Shown: piece by piece, positions 24,532 to 33,498 of the stretch | Layout: each line of letters starts with the position of its first letter | Numbering within the stretch: position 1 is the stretch's first letter | DNA from: an uncultured Oscillibacter sp. | GTDB lineage: Bacteria > Bacillota > Clostridia > Oscillospirales > Oscillospiraceae | NCBI GenBank assembly: GCA_934574045.1 | Contig: CAKTMK010000013.1 | Span: 1 to 57,319, forward strand | Direction: 5' to 3' | Length of the DNA stretch: 57,319 bases | Program-made: the position numbers and the translations under genes | The notes under the pieces: model-generated | Told to the model about the DNA's origin: nothing | Database searches by the model: none | Seen by the model: the letters and a program-made list of their open reading frames with translations, nothing else

Positions 24532-27180
24532 ATGAAAAAGCTGGCGATCGGCATACTGGCCCATGTGGACGCGGGAAAGACCACGCTGACGGAGGGCCTT
24601 CTTTATACCGGCGGCGCGCTGCGGAAGCTGGGCCGTGTGGACCACCGGAACGCGTTTCTGGACAATTTCGCACTGGAGCGGGAGCGGGGCATCACCATCT
24701 TCTCCAAGCAGGCGGTCCTGCCCCTTCCCGGCGCGGAGCTGACGCTGCTGGACACTCCCGGCCACGCGGACTTCTCCGCCGAGACGGAGCGGACGCTTCA
24801 GGTGCTGGACTGCGCGGTGCTGGTGGTCAGCGGGGCGGACGGTGTGCAGGGCCACACCCTGACGCTCTGGCGGCTGCTGGAGCGGTACGGCGTGCCGGTA
24901 TTTATTTTTGTGAACAAGATGGACCAGCCGGGGACGGACCGGGCCGCCCTGCTGGCGGAGCTGCGCCGCCGGCTGGACGGCGGCTGCGTGGATTTTTCCG
25001 TCCCCGCGGCCCAGCGGGATGAGGAGGCCGCCTTGTGCGCCGAGACGGCGATGGAGGAGTATCTCTCCGCCGGGGCGCTGAGCGACGGGACGCTCTCCGG
25101 CCTGATCGGCGGGCGGAAGCTGTTCCCCTGCCTGTTCGGCGCGGCGCTGCGGCTGGAGGGCGTGGAGGAGCTGCTGGAGCTTTTGCAGCGCCTTGCCCCC
25201 GCCCCCGCCCGGGGCGGGGCGTTCGGCGCCACGGTCTATAAGATCTCCCGGGACGCGCAGGGCGCGCGGCTGACGCATCTGCGCGTCACCGGCGGAACGC
25301 TGCGGGTCAAGGACCTGCTCTCCGGCAGCCGGGACGGCGCGGACTGGCAGGAAAAGGCGGACCAGATCCGCATTTACTCCGGCGCGAAGTACCGCACCGT
25401 GGACGCGGCGGAGGCGGGGACGGTCTGCGCCGTCACCGGCCTGTCCCGCACCTTTCCCGGCGAGGGGCTGGGGGCGCAGGCGTCGTCCGCCCGGCCGGTG
25501 CTGGAGCCGGCGCTGATGTGTCAGGTGCTGCTGCCGGAGGGATGCGACCCCCACGCGGCGCTGGAGCATCTGCGCCAGTTAGAGGAGGAGGACCCCCAGC
25601 TCCACGTGGTCTGGCAGGAGGGGACGGGCAGCATCAACGTCCAGCTCATGGGCGCGATCCAGCTGGAGGTCTTGCAGCGGGTGCTGCTGGACCGGTTCGG
25701 CCTTGCGGTGCAGTTCGGCCCCGGCGCGGTGGTCTATCATGAGACCATCGCCGCCCCGGTTATCGGCATCGGCCACTTCGAGCCGCTGCGCCACTATGCG
25801 GAGGTGCATCTGCTGCTGGAGCCGCTGGAGCGGGGCGCGGGGCTTCAGTTTGCCGCGGCCTGCCCGGAGGACGTGCTGGCCGCCGGGTGGCAGCGGCTGA
25901 TCCTGAGCCATCTGGCGGAGCGGGACCACCCCGGCGTTTTGACCGGCTCGCCCATCACGGATATGCGGATCACGCTTCTGGCGGGCCGCGCCCACGAAAA
26001 GCACACCGAGGGCGGCGATTTCCGCCAGGCCACGTGGCGGGCCGTGCGTCAGGGGCTGATGAGCGCCCGGAGCATCCTGCTGGAGCCGTGGTACGATTTC
26101 CGGCTCACCGTTCCCGCCCAGCAGGCGGGCCGCGCCATGGCGGATCTTCAGCGCATGGGCGGCGAGACCGCCCCGCCGGAGACGGAGGGGGAGGAGACGG
26201 TCATTACCGGCGGCGCGCCGGTGGCCGCCCTGCGGGATTACGGGGCGGAGGCGGCCGCCTACACCCGGGGCCGGGGACGGCTGGTCTGTATGCCGGGCGG
26301 GAGCCGCCCCTGCCGGGATCAGGAGGCCGCGGTCGCCGCCATCGGCTACGATCCGGAGCGGGACACGGAGAACCCGGCGGATTCCGTTTTCTGCGTCCAC
26401 GGGGCGGGGCACACCGTCAAGTGGAGCGACGTGCCCGCCCGCGCCCATGTGGACAGCGGGCTGCGGCTGGAAAAGCCGGAGGAGGACGCGCCCGCGCCCC
26501 GGCCGGGCCGGTCCGCCGCCTATACGGGGACGGCGGAGCAGGACAAGGAGCTGCAGGCCATCTTCGAGCGGACCTACGGCCCCGTGAAGCAGCGCGCGCC
26601 CCAGCGCCCCGCCTCCCCGCGCCCGGCCCCGGGGATGACCCGCTCCGCCCCGCCCCCGGCGGGGCCGGAGTATCTGCTGGTGGACGGGTACAACGTCATT
26701 TTTGCGTGGGACGAGCTGAAGACCGTGGCCGCGGAGCGGCTGGATGCCGCGCGGCGGGCGCTGTGCGACCTGATGAGCGACTATCAGGGCTTCCGCCGCT
26801 GCGAGGTGATCGTGGTGTTCGACGCGTACAAGGTCAAGGGCGGCGTGGAAAAGGTGGAAAAATACCACAATATCCACGTGGTCTATACAAAGGAGGCCGA
26901 GACGGCGGACGCCTATATCGAGCGGACGACCTATCAGATCGGCCGGGAGCACCGGGTGCGGGTGGTCTCGTCCGACGGGGCGGAGCAGGTCATCATTCTG
27001 GGCCACGGGGCGCTGCGGGTCAGCGCCGCCGCCTTTCACGACGAGATGACCGCCGTCACCGGCCAGATCCGCTCCATTCTGGACAAAAACAATCTGGCGG
27101 GAAAGGCCCGGCCCATGCGGGCGGCGCTGGAGCGGGCGCTGGAGAGCGGGGCCGCGGAGCCGGAGAAGCCGGAGGAATGA
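24532..27180 (+). CDS. TetM/EF-G-like translational GTPase fused to a YacP/Rae1-type NYN nuclease
   Basis: An 882-residue two-part protein. Residues 1 to ~600 follow TetM and other ribosomal protection proteins: G1 AHVDAGKTTLTE, ERERGITIF, G3 DTPGHADF and G4 NKMD, then domains II-V including LLEPWYDFRLTVP. After a ~110-residue Pro/Ala-rich linker, residues ~714-865 form a NYN (PIN-like) domain: LLVDGYNVIFAW, IVVFDAYKVKGG, EAETADAYIERT and VVSSDGAEQ, keeping the acidic residues of YacP/Rae1. Rae1 in Bacillus cuts mRNA in the ribosomal A site, where TetM also binds. I infer a ribosome-directed mRNA cleavage or rescue factor. The frame is unbroken with uniform composition, so this is a true fusion. 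Drug resistance is unproven. Confidence 0.9.
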   Translation: MKKLAIGILAHVDAGKTTLTEGLLYTGGALRKLGRVDHRNAFLDNFALERERGITIFSKQAVLPLPGAELTLLDTPGHADFSAETERTLQVLDCAVLVVSGADGVQGHTLTLWRLLERYGVPVFIFVNKMDQPGTDRAALLAELRRRLDGGCVDFSVPAAQRDEEAALCAETAMEEYLSAGALSDGTLSGLIGGRKLFPCLFGAALRLEGVEELLELLQRLAPAPARGGAFGATVYKISRDAQGARLTHLRVTGGTLRVKDLLSGSRDGADWQEKADQIRIYSGAKYRTVDAAEAGTVCAVTGLSRTFPGEGLGAQASSARPVLEPALMCQVLLPEGCDPHAALEHLRQLEEEDPQLHVVWQEGTGSINVQLMGAIQLEVLQRVLLDRFGLAVQFGPGAVVYHETIAAPVIGIGHFEPLRHYAEVHLLLEPLERGAGLQFAAACPEDVLAAGWQRLILSHLAERDHPGVLTGSPITDMRITLLAGRAHEKHTEGGDFRQATWRAVRQGLMSARSILLEPWYDFRLTVPAQQAGRAMADLQRMGGETAPPETEGEETVITGGAPVAALRDYGAEAAAYTRGRGRLVCMPGGSRPCRDQEAAVAAIGYDPERDTENPADSVFCVHGAGHTVKWSDVPARAHVDSGLRLEKPEEDAPAPRPGRSAAYTGTAEQDKELQAIFERTYGPVKQRAPQRPASPRPAPGMTRSAPPPAGPEYLLVDGYNVIFAWDELKTVAAERLDAARRALCDLMSDYQGFRRCEVIVVFDAYKVKGGVEKVEKYHNIHVVYTKEAETADAYIERTTYQIGREHRVRVVSSDGAEQVIILGHGALRVSAAAFHDEMTAVTGQIRSILDKNNLAGKARPMRAALERALESGAAEPEKPEE

Positions 27181-27188
27181 CGCCCCGC

Positions 27189-27217
27189 TTGCGCGGCGGC
27201 GGCGGATTTGCTATAAT
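27189..27217 (+). promoter_or_regulatory. Sigma-A promoter upstream of yqzL-recO
   Basis: TTGCGC (27189-27194), 17 bases, TATAAT (27212-27217). It starts just past the fusion-gene stop; no terminator separates them. Confidence 0.65.
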
Positions 27218-27292
27218 CAGGAAGCGGCGCGCAGGAATTACCAGCCATGCTTTCGACAAAAGCGGCCATACTGACCGCAGAGGTGATGGAGC

Positions 27293-27391
27293 ATGACCGC
27301 GCAGATCTGCTGGAACCTGTTCTGGGCAACCGGCGCGCCGGAATACTATGCGCTGTACCGGGGACTGACGGGCGCGTCCGCCCCCGCGTGA
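27293..27391 (+). CDS. yqzL: YqzL-like microprotein
   Basis: A 32-residue ORF starting MTAQICWNLFWATGAPEYYA and continuing LYRGL. It has the spaced W..F..TG.PE.Y.LYR pattern of YqzL, a tiny conserved Firmicutes protein of unknown function encoded just before recO. GAGGTGATGGAGC precedes its ATG. Its stop overlaps the ribosome-binding region of recO, so the two are probably coupled. It keeps the ancestral position relative to recO although era is not next door. Confidence 0.7.
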   Translation: MTAQICWNLFWATGAPEYYALYRGLTGASAPA

Positions 27392-27402
27392 GGAGGGAGA
27401 GC

Positions 27403-28149
27403 GTGAGCGATCTTGTGACCTGCGGCGCGGTGCTGCGGGAGACGGAGACAAAGGAAGCGGACAAGATCCTCACCGTGCTGACGCCGGACCACGGGCGCAT
27501 TTCCGTGATCGCCCGGGGCGCGCGGCGCAAGTCCTGCCGCTTTGCGGCCGCGTGCCAGACGCTGGCGTACAGCGAGCTGACCCTGACCCACCGGGGCGAC
27601 TGGTACTATCTCAACGAGGGGACCACCCGCGCCCTGTTCGACGGGCTGCGGACGGACTTTGAGGCGCTGGCGCTGGGGTTTTACTTCGCCGAGCTGACCG
27701 AGGCCGTCTCCTCCCCGGAGATTCCGGCGCCGGAGCTTTTGAGCCACCTGCTCAACGGGCTGTACGCGCTGGACACGCTGAAAAAGCCCCGGGAGCTGGC
27801 CAAGCCCGCCTTTGAGCTGCGGCTGATGAGCCTTGCGGGGTACGAGCCGCTGGCGGACGGCTGCGCCGTCTGCGGCGCGGCGGACCCAGCGGACGCGCGG
27901 CTGGACCCGGTGCAGGGCGTTTTGCGCTGCGCCGCCTGCGGCGGCCCCTCGCCGGGACTGCCGCTGGGGCCGGGGGCGCTGGCCGCCCTGCGGCACATCG
28001 TTTACGGCGACCCCGCGCGGCTGTACGCTTTCCGGCTGGAGGGCGCGGGGGCAAAGCAGCTCTATGCCGCGGCGGAGCGGTATGTCTGCGCCCAGCTGGA
28101 GCGGGGCTTCCGCACGCTGGACTATTACCGGAGCCTGACGAAAGCATGA
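27403..28149 (+). CDS. recO: DNA repair protein RecO
   Basis: A 248-residue recombination mediator that helps load RecA at gaps with RecR and RecF. An N-terminal OB fold (TCGAVLRETETKEADKIL, then DHGRISVIARGARR) is followed by a helical domain. A Cys4 zinc site is visible in CAVCGAAD and LRCAACGG. I use the GTG at 27403, directly after AGGAGGGAGAGC. Longer in-frame starts would cover yqzL and lack family similarity. Confidence 0.93.
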   Translation: MSDLVTCGAVLRETETKEADKILTVLTPDHGRISVIARGARRKSCRFAAACQTLAYSELTLTHRGDWYYLNEGTTRALFDGLRTDFEALALGFYFAELTEAVSSPEIPAPELLSHLLNGLYALDTLKKPRELAKPAFELRLMSLAGYEPLADGCAVCGAADPADARLDPVQGVLRCAACGGPSPGLPLGPGALAALRHIVYGDPARLYAFRLEGAGAKQLYAAAERYVCAQLERGFRTLDYYRSLTKA

Positions 28150-28264
28150 TACAGAGCGTAATACCGTACATCAATGATACCGCCCGTATAAAACTGGCGG
28201 CGCTTCCCGGCGGGACCGCCGCCGCGCGCCCGCTGGGAAGCGGACGGTGCAAGAGGACAACAAC

Positions 28265-30649
28265 ATGACAGAACTGTTTGAAAAATCCATTCGCACGCTG
28301 GAGCTGCCCCGGGTGTTGGGACTGCTGGCGGAGCAGGCGGTCAGCGCGGAGGCCAAGCGCCGCGCGCTGGCGCTGACGCCGGAGACGGAGCCGGAGGAGG
28401 TCCTGCGCCTGCTGGACGAGACGGACGCGGCCCGGGACATGATCGGCCTGCGGGGCAGTCCGTCCTTTTCCGGCGTGAAGCCGGTGCGGGAGGCGCTGGA
28501 CCGGGCGGACCGGGGCGGCAGCCTGAACCCCCACGAGCTTTTGACCATCGCGGGACTGCTGACCGCCGCGCGGCGGACGCGGGAATATTTCAACGACGAC
28601 GCGGCGGAAAAGACCGCCGTGGACCATCTCTTCCGCTCGCTCCACGGAAACCGCTTTCTGGAGGACCGGATCAAGTCGGTCCTGCCGGACGAGGATACCG
28701 TGTCTGACAACGCCAGCCCGGAGCTTTCAGACATCCGCCGCAAGATGCGGGCGGCGCAGGCGAAGAGCCGTCAGGTGCTCCAGAAGATCATCTCCTCGCC
28801 GTCTTACAGCAAGGTCTTGCAGGAGAGCATCATCACCCAGCGGGACGGGCGGTTCGTGGTGCCGGTGAAGGCGGAGCAGCGCGGCGCGCTGCCGGGCCTT
28901 GTCCACGACGTATCCTCCACGGGAGCCACGCTGTTCGTGGAGCCGATGGGCGTGGTGCAGGCCAACAATGAATACATCGAGTTGGAGGCCAAGGAGAAAA
29001 AGGAGATTGAGCGCATCCTCGCGGAGCTGTCCGCCGCCGCCGCGGCCCACCGGGAGGACATCCAGTGGGATTACGACGCGCTGGTGCATCTGGATCTCAT
29101 TTTTGCAAAGGGCCAGCTCTCCTACCGGCTGGACGGCGTGCGGCCGGAGGTGCGGCGGGACGGGGGCATCGTCCTGCGCAGGGCGCGCCACCCGCTGCTG
29201 GACCCGGCCCGGGCCGTTCCCATCGACATCGAGCTGGGCGACCGGTTCGACACGCTGGTCATCACCGGCCCCAACACCGGCGGCAAGACCGTCAGCCTGA
29301 AAACACTGGGGCTTCTCACGCTGATGGCCCAGTGCGGACTGCACATCCCCGCCGCCTCCGGCAGCCAGATCTCCGTGTACGAGCGGGTGCTGGCGGACGT
29401 GGGCGACGAGCAGAGCATCGAGCAGAGCCTGTCCACCTTCTCGGCCCACATGGTCAATCTGGTCCAGATCCTGCGGGAGACGGACCGGCGGACGCTGGTG
29501 CTGGTGGACGAGCTGGGCGCGGGGACGGACCCGGTGGAGGGCGCGGCGCTGGCCGTGGCCATCATCCAGCGGGTGCGCCGCTCCGGGGCCAAGCTGGCCG
29601 CCACCACCCACTACGCGGAGCTCAAGACCTTCGCCATGACCACGGCGGGGGTGGAAAACGCCTCCTGCGAGTTCGACGTGGAGACGCTGCGGCCCACCTA
29701 CCGCCTGCTGATCGGCATTCCCGGCAAGTCCAACGCCTTTGCCATTTCCAAGCGGCTGGGCCTGCCGGACGACGTGGTGGAGGACGCCAAGGCCCAGATG
29801 GCCGGAGACAGCGTCCGGTTCGAGGACGTGCTGACCCAGCTGGAGCAGAAGCGGCAGGCGCTGGAGAAAAAGCAGGCGGAGGCCGACCGGCTGTTCCGCC
29901 AGCGGGAGGAGGACGCCCGTAAGGCCCGGGAGTTCCGCACCCAGATGGAGCGGGCGCGGGACAACGCCCGCAGCCGGGGCGAGGCGGACGCGCGGCGCAT
30001 CCTGCGGGACGCCAAGTCCGCCGCGGACGCCGCCATGAACGAGCTGGCCCGGCTGCGCCGGGAGCAGGCCAAGGCGGACACCGCCCAGAATCTCAACGAG
30101 GCGCAGGCCGCCGTCCGGCGGGGGCTGAACGAGGCGGAGGAGCGGATCAGCAGCCGCCAGTTCGAGCCGGAGCCGATCCCGAAGCCCAGCCGCCCCATCC
30201 GCAAGGGCGATCAGGTGGAGATCCCCGGCGTGAAGATCCCGGCGGAGGTGATCGCCGTGGGCAAGGACGGGGCGCTCCAGCTTCAGGCGGGCCGGATGAA
30301 AATGACGGTCCGGCCGGACGAGGTGCGCCTGATCGAGGAGCCGGTTCCCCGGAAAGCGGCGCCGTCCTCCAGCGCGTCCCACGCGGCGCAGATGCTGCGG
30401 GCCGCCGCACCCCGGGAGCTGGACATCCGCGGCATGGAGACGCTGGAGGCCGAGAGCGTGGTGGAAAACTTCCTGTCCACCGCCGTGATGGGCCGGCTGG
30501 AGACCGTCACCATCATCCACGGAAAGGGCACCGGCGCGCTGCGCAGGGCGGTCCACGACATCCTGCGGCGCAGCAAGGCGGTGAAAGACTTCCGTCTGGG
30601 CGTTTACGGCGAGGGCGAGGACGGCGTTACCGTCGTCACGCTGAAATAA
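28265..30649 (+). CDS. mutS2: Endonuclease MutS2
   Basis: A 794-residue protein with the MutS core and ATPase, a long coiled coil and a C-terminal Smr domain. Walker A is ITGPNTGGKTVSLKTLG near residue 332, the Walker B region LVLVDELGAGTDPVEG follows, and GIPGKSNAFAISKRLGLP is typical of MutS2. The Smr nuclease part has ELDIRGMETLEAE and IIHGKGTGALR. Family work links MutS2 to suppressing recombination and, in Bacillus, to sensing collided ribosomes. That is notable next to the ribosome-directed fusion. The start ATG 28265 follows AAGAGGACAACAAC; the 115-base gap after recO has no clear terminator. Confidence 0.95.
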   Translation: MTELFEKSIRTLELPRVLGLLAEQAVSAEAKRRALALTPETEPEEVLRLLDETDAARDMIGLRGSPSFSGVKPVREALDRADRGGSLNPHELLTIAGLLTAARRTREYFNDDAAEKTAVDHLFRSLHGNRFLEDRIKSVLPDEDTVSDNASPELSDIRRKMRAAQAKSRQVLQKIISSPSYSKVLQESIITQRDGRFVVPVKAEQRGALPGLVHDVSSTGATLFVEPMGVVQANNEYIELEAKEKKEIERILAELSAAAAAHREDIQWDYDALVHLDLIFAKGQLSYRLDGVRPEVRRDGGIVLRRARHPLLDPARAVPIDIELGDRFDTLVITGPNTGGKTVSLKTLGLLTLMAQCGLHIPAASGSQISVYERVLADVGDEQSIEQSLSTFSAHMVNLVQILRETDRRTLVLVDELGAGTDPVEGAALAVAIIQRVRRSGAKLAATTHYAELKTFAMTTAGVENASCEFDVETLRPTYRLLIGIPGKSNAFAISKRLGLPDDVVEDAKAQMAGDSVRFEDVLTQLEQKRQALEKKQAEADRLFRQREEDARKAREFRTQMERARDNARSRGEADARRILRDAKSAADAAMNELARLRREQAKADTAQNLNEAQAAVRRGLNEAEERISSRQFEPEPIPKPSRPIRKGDQVEIPGVKIPAEVIAVGKDGALQLQAGRMKMTVRPDEVRLIEEPVPRKAAPSSSASHAAQMLRAAAPRELDIRGMETLEAESVVENFLSTAVMGRLETVTIIHGKGTGALRRAVHDILRRSKAVKDFRLGVYGEGEDGVTVVTLK

Positions 30650-30718
30650 ACAGATCCCAAAAAGTTGGACCGCGCCCAAGTCCGGCGCGGCCCGGAAAGA
30701 TTTTATGAGGTGAGACAT

Positions 30719-31489
30719 ATGCACGATCTTCCGAAACAGTATCATATCCAGTGCGCCCCCGGCGACATCGGCCGCTACTGCATCCTGCCCGGCGATCCGG
30801 GCCGCGTCCCGGCCATCGCGGCGCTGTTTGACGGCGCGAAGCAGGTGGCCTATAACCGGGAGTACAACGTCTATACCGGCACGCTGCTGGGCGAAAAGGT
30901 CTCCGTCTGCTCCACGGGCATCGGCGGCCCCTCCGCCGCCATCGCCATGGAGGAGCTGCACAAGTGCGGCGCGGACACCTTCATCCGCACCGGCACCTGC
31001 GGCGGTATCGCGCTGGACGTGAAGTCCGGCGACATCGTGGTGGCCACCGGCGCGGTCCGCTTTGAGCACACCAGCATGGAGTACGCGCCCATCGAGTTCC
31101 CCGCCGTGGCGGACTTCGGCGTGACGGGCTGCCTTGCAGACGCGACCCGGGCGCTGGGCTATCCCCTGCACACCGGCGTGGTCCAGTGCAAGGACAGCTT
31201 TTACGGCCAGCACAGCCCGGAGGCGTCCCCGGTCTATTACGAGCTTCAGCAGAAGTGGGAGAGCTGGAAGCGCCTCGGCGTGAAGGCCAGCGAGATGGAG
31301 TCCGCCGCACTGTTCGTGGTGGCGGCGGCGCTGGGCTGCCGGTGCGGCTCCTGCTTCCACGTGGTCTGGAATCAGGAGCGGGAGAAGGCCGGTCTGGACC
31401 AGACCATGAGCGAGGACACCACCGCGTCGGTCAAGGTCGCGGTGGAGGGCCTGAAGCTGCTGATCCAGTCCGACCGGGCCGGGAAGTAA
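30719..31489 (+). CDS. udp: Uridine phosphorylase
   Basis: A 256-residue PNP/UDP-family enzyme that splits uridine to uracil and ribose 1-phosphate. The phosphate-binding region CILPGDPGRVPAI, CSTGIGGPSAAIAMEEL, FIRTGTCGGI and the ribose-binding KASEMESAALFVVAA all follow enterobacterial Udp closely. The ATG follows TGAGGTGAGACAT. It salvages pyrimidines, which complements the pyr operon ten kilobases away. A wider purine specificity cannot be excluded but the match to Udp is good. Confidence 0.92.
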   Translation: MHDLPKQYHIQCAPGDIGRYCILPGDPGRVPAIAALFDGAKQVAYNREYNVYTGTLLGEKVSVCSTGIGGPSAAIAMEELHKCGADTFIRTGTCGGIALDVKSGDIVVATGAVRFEHTSMEYAPIEFPAVADFGVTGCLADATRALGYPLHTGVVQCKDSFYGQHSPEASPVYYELQQKWESWKRLGVKASEMESAALFVVAAALGCRCGSCFHVVWNQEREKAGLDQTMSEDTTASVKVAVEGLKLLIQSDRAGK

Positions 31490-31498
31490 GGCGCGGCC

Positions 31499-32323
31499 GT
31501 GACGGATCTGGAAACGTTTCTGCAAAGCGGCGTTCCGGGGATGAAGGTCACGTTCGCGGGCCTGCTCTCCGCCGGGGTCACGCTGCTGGTCTGCCTGCTG
31601 GCGGTCCGGCTGCTGACAAAGCTGGCCCGCCGTCTGGTGGGCCGGACCCGGCTGGACGACCGGGTGCAGAAATATCTGCTGCTGGCGCTGCGGCTGGTGC
31701 TGTATGCCGTGGCGGTCATCATCGTGCTGGGCGAGCTGCATGTGGACGCGTCGTCGCTGGTGGCGCTTTTGAGCGTGGCTTCTCTGGGCGTCACGCTGGC
31801 GGCGGAGGACATTCTGGGCAACGCCGCGGGCGGACTGCTGCTGCTGGGGTCCCATCCCTTCGGCATCGGGGACTTCATCGAGTCCGACGGCGTGTGCGGC
31901 ACGGTGGAGGAGATCGCCCTGACCCGCACGAAGCTGGTCACGCCGGAGGGGCTGACGGTGCTGCTGCCCAACAAGACGCTCTCGGCCAGCAAGCTGACCA
32001 ACTACACCAGCCTTGGCCGCCGCCGGGTGTGCTGGAAGGTGAGCGCGTCCTACGACGCGCCCACGGAGACCGTGAAGGCCGCCTGTCTCGCGGCGCTGGA
32101 CGGGGTGGAAAAGACGCTCTCCGACCCCGCGCCCAGCGTGTACCTGACGGATTACGGCTCCAGCGCCATTGAATACAGCGTGTACTGCTGGTGCGCGTCG
32201 GAGGATTACTGGCCGGTGTACTATCAGATGGGAGAGAACCTGCGCGCCGCGTTTGAGCGGGCCGGCGTGGAAATGACCTACGACCATCTCAACGTCCACC
32301 TGCTCTCCGGCGGGCCGGCGTAA
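31499..32323 (+). CDS. mscS: MscS-family mechanosensitive channel
   Basis: A 274-residue small-conductance channel with three N-terminal membrane helices (residues ~17-95). The pore-lining helix is ASLGVTLAAEDILGNAAGG, followed by the beta domain (FIESDGVCGTVEEIALTRTKL, then LLPNKTLSASKLTNYT) and a C-terminal alpha/beta part. It releases solutes on hypo-osmotic shock. The start is GTG 31499, ten bases after udp, with only a weak AAGG site, so expression probably depends on coupling to udp. Confidence 0.92.
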   Translation: MTDLETFLQSGVPGMKVTFAGLLSAGVTLLVCLLAVRLLTKLARRLVGRTRLDDRVQKYLLLALRLVLYAVAVIIVLGELHVDASSLVALLSVASLGVTLAAEDILGNAAGGLLLLGSHPFGIGDFIESDGVCGTVEEIALTRTKLVTPEGLTVLLPNKTLSASKLTNYTSLGRRRVCWKVSASYDAPTETVKAACLAALDGVEKTLSDPAPSVYLTDYGSSAIEYSVYCWCASEDYWPVYYQMGENLRAAFERAGVEMTYDHLNVHLLSGGPA

Positions 32324-32353
32324 CGGCGGCGCGTCCGGCGGGAAACCGAAAAG

Positions 32354-32397
32354 GAACCGGGTCATGGAGGGCCGCGCGGCCCTCCATGACCCGGTTC
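32354..32397. terminator. Perfect 44-bp palindromic terminator
   Basis: Two 22-base arms (32354-32375 and 32376-32397) are exact reverse complements with no loop bases. T-rich tracts follow on both strands. It separates convergent mscS and the dehydrogenase gene. Confidence 0.85.
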
Positions 32398-32473
32398 GTT
32401 CATTTATTTTGAGCGGCGTTCCTGCCGACGGTTCCGCCCGCCGGCTTCGGCTGCCCGCGGCGCGGCGGAAGCG

Positions 32474-33463
32474 TCACAGCCCGTTGACCACCCGTTCCGG
32501 CCGCTGACCGGCCATCACCCGCTCCAGATCCTCAAAGAGCATCCGGTGGGCCTCGCGGAACGCGGAGCGGGCGATCCCGCCGAAGTGGGGGCAGAGGATC
32601 AGCTTGTCCGGCAGCTCCTGCGCCAGCCGGACAAGCGGGTGCTCCGCGCCCGCAGGCTCCGGCTCATAGCAGTCCGCCGCCATGCCGCCCAGACAGCCGG
32701 AGCGGAGCGCTTCGCACACCGCGCCGTCGTCCACGATGGCGCCCCGGGCGGTGTTCACCAGAAACGCGCCGGGCTTCATCCGGGCCAGAAACGCCCCGTC
32801 CACCAGATGGCGGCTGGCGGCGTTGGCTGGCAGGTGCAGGCTCACGATGTCGCTCTGGGCGGCCAGCTCCTCCAGCGGGAGATAGCGCACGCCCAGCTCC
32901 GCCTCCGTCTCCGGGTCCCGGCGGTGGGGCGCGAAGTAGACCACCCGGCTCCCGTAGGGCCGCAGCCGCCGGGCCACGGCCTGACCGATGGCGCCGAAGC
33001 CCACCAGCCCCACCGTGGAAACGGACAGGTCAGCGGGGATGTCCCGCTCGATCAGGCGGACGGCCTCCGCCTGCTGCCCCTGCCGCACCATCCGGTCGCC
33101 CCAGAGGACCCGGTGGAGCAGCATGCTCATCAGGGTGACGGACAGCTCCGCCACCGCTGCGGCGTTGCATCCGGCGTTGTTGCAGACGTAAATGCCCCGG
33201 GCCGCGGCGGCGTCCAGATCAATGCGGTCAAAGCCAACGCCCTCGGAGTGGATCAGCTTCAGGTTGGGCATTTGGGCGATCAGACCGGCGGTGATGGGCG
33301 TCACGGGCGTGACGAACAGGGCGTCGGCGTCCGCGCCCGCGGCCAGCCACTCCGCCTCCGTTCCCTCCCGGTCGCAGAAGATCAGCTCCGCGGCGCGGGC
33401 CGCGGGCGTGTCGGGGCGGTAGGCGTCATAGCGGGACTTCGGCGCCAGGACCAGAACTTTCAT
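32474..33463 (-). CDS. D-isomer-specific 2-hydroxyacid dehydrogenase
   Basis: A 329-residue NAD(P)-dependent enzyme that reduces a 2-oxoacid or oxidises a D-2-hydroxyacid. The cofactor motif VGLVGFGAIGQAVARRL is near residue 150. The catalytic Arg is in VNTARGA, the Glu in CYEPEP and the His in CPHFGG. The substrate (lactate, glycerate, phosphoglycerate and others) cannot be assigned; the length and lack of an ACT domain argue against long-form SerA. AAGGAGGAAGCCAT precedes the ATG. It lies 35 bases after the AAA ATPase gene and may be the last gene of the apbE operon. Confidence 0.88.
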   Translation of the reverse strand: MKVLVLAPKSRYDAYRPDTPAARAAELIFCDREGTEAEWLAAGADADALFVTPVTPITAGLIAQMPNLKLIHSEGVGFDRIDLDAAAARGIYVCNNAGCNAAAVAELSVTLMSMLLHRVLWGDRMVRQGQQAEAVRLIERDIPADLSVSTVGLVGFGAIGQAVARRLRPYGSRVVYFAPHRRDPETEAELGVRYLPLEELAAQSDIVSLHLPANAASRHLVDGAFLARMKPGAFLVNTARGAIVDDGAVCEALRSGCLGGMAADCYEPEPAGAEHPLVRLAQELPDKLILCPHFGGIARSAFREAHRMLFEDLERVMAGQRPERVVNGL

Positions 33464-33498
33464 ATGGCTTCCTCCTTGTCTGCTCTGCGGCGCGCGGC

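Noticed and set aside
24532..26320. Tetracycline resistance gene tet(M)
   Set aside because: The GTPase half is TetM-like, but it is diverged, fused to a nuclease domain, lacks a tet(M)-type leader and has native GC content. A resistance claim is not supported.
28727..32365. Very long minus-strand open frame (about 1,212 codons) opposite mutS2, udp and mscS
   Set aside because: It is antisense to three clearly conserved genes. The peptide is low-complexity His/Arg/Gln-rich, as expected from GC-rich codon shadows.
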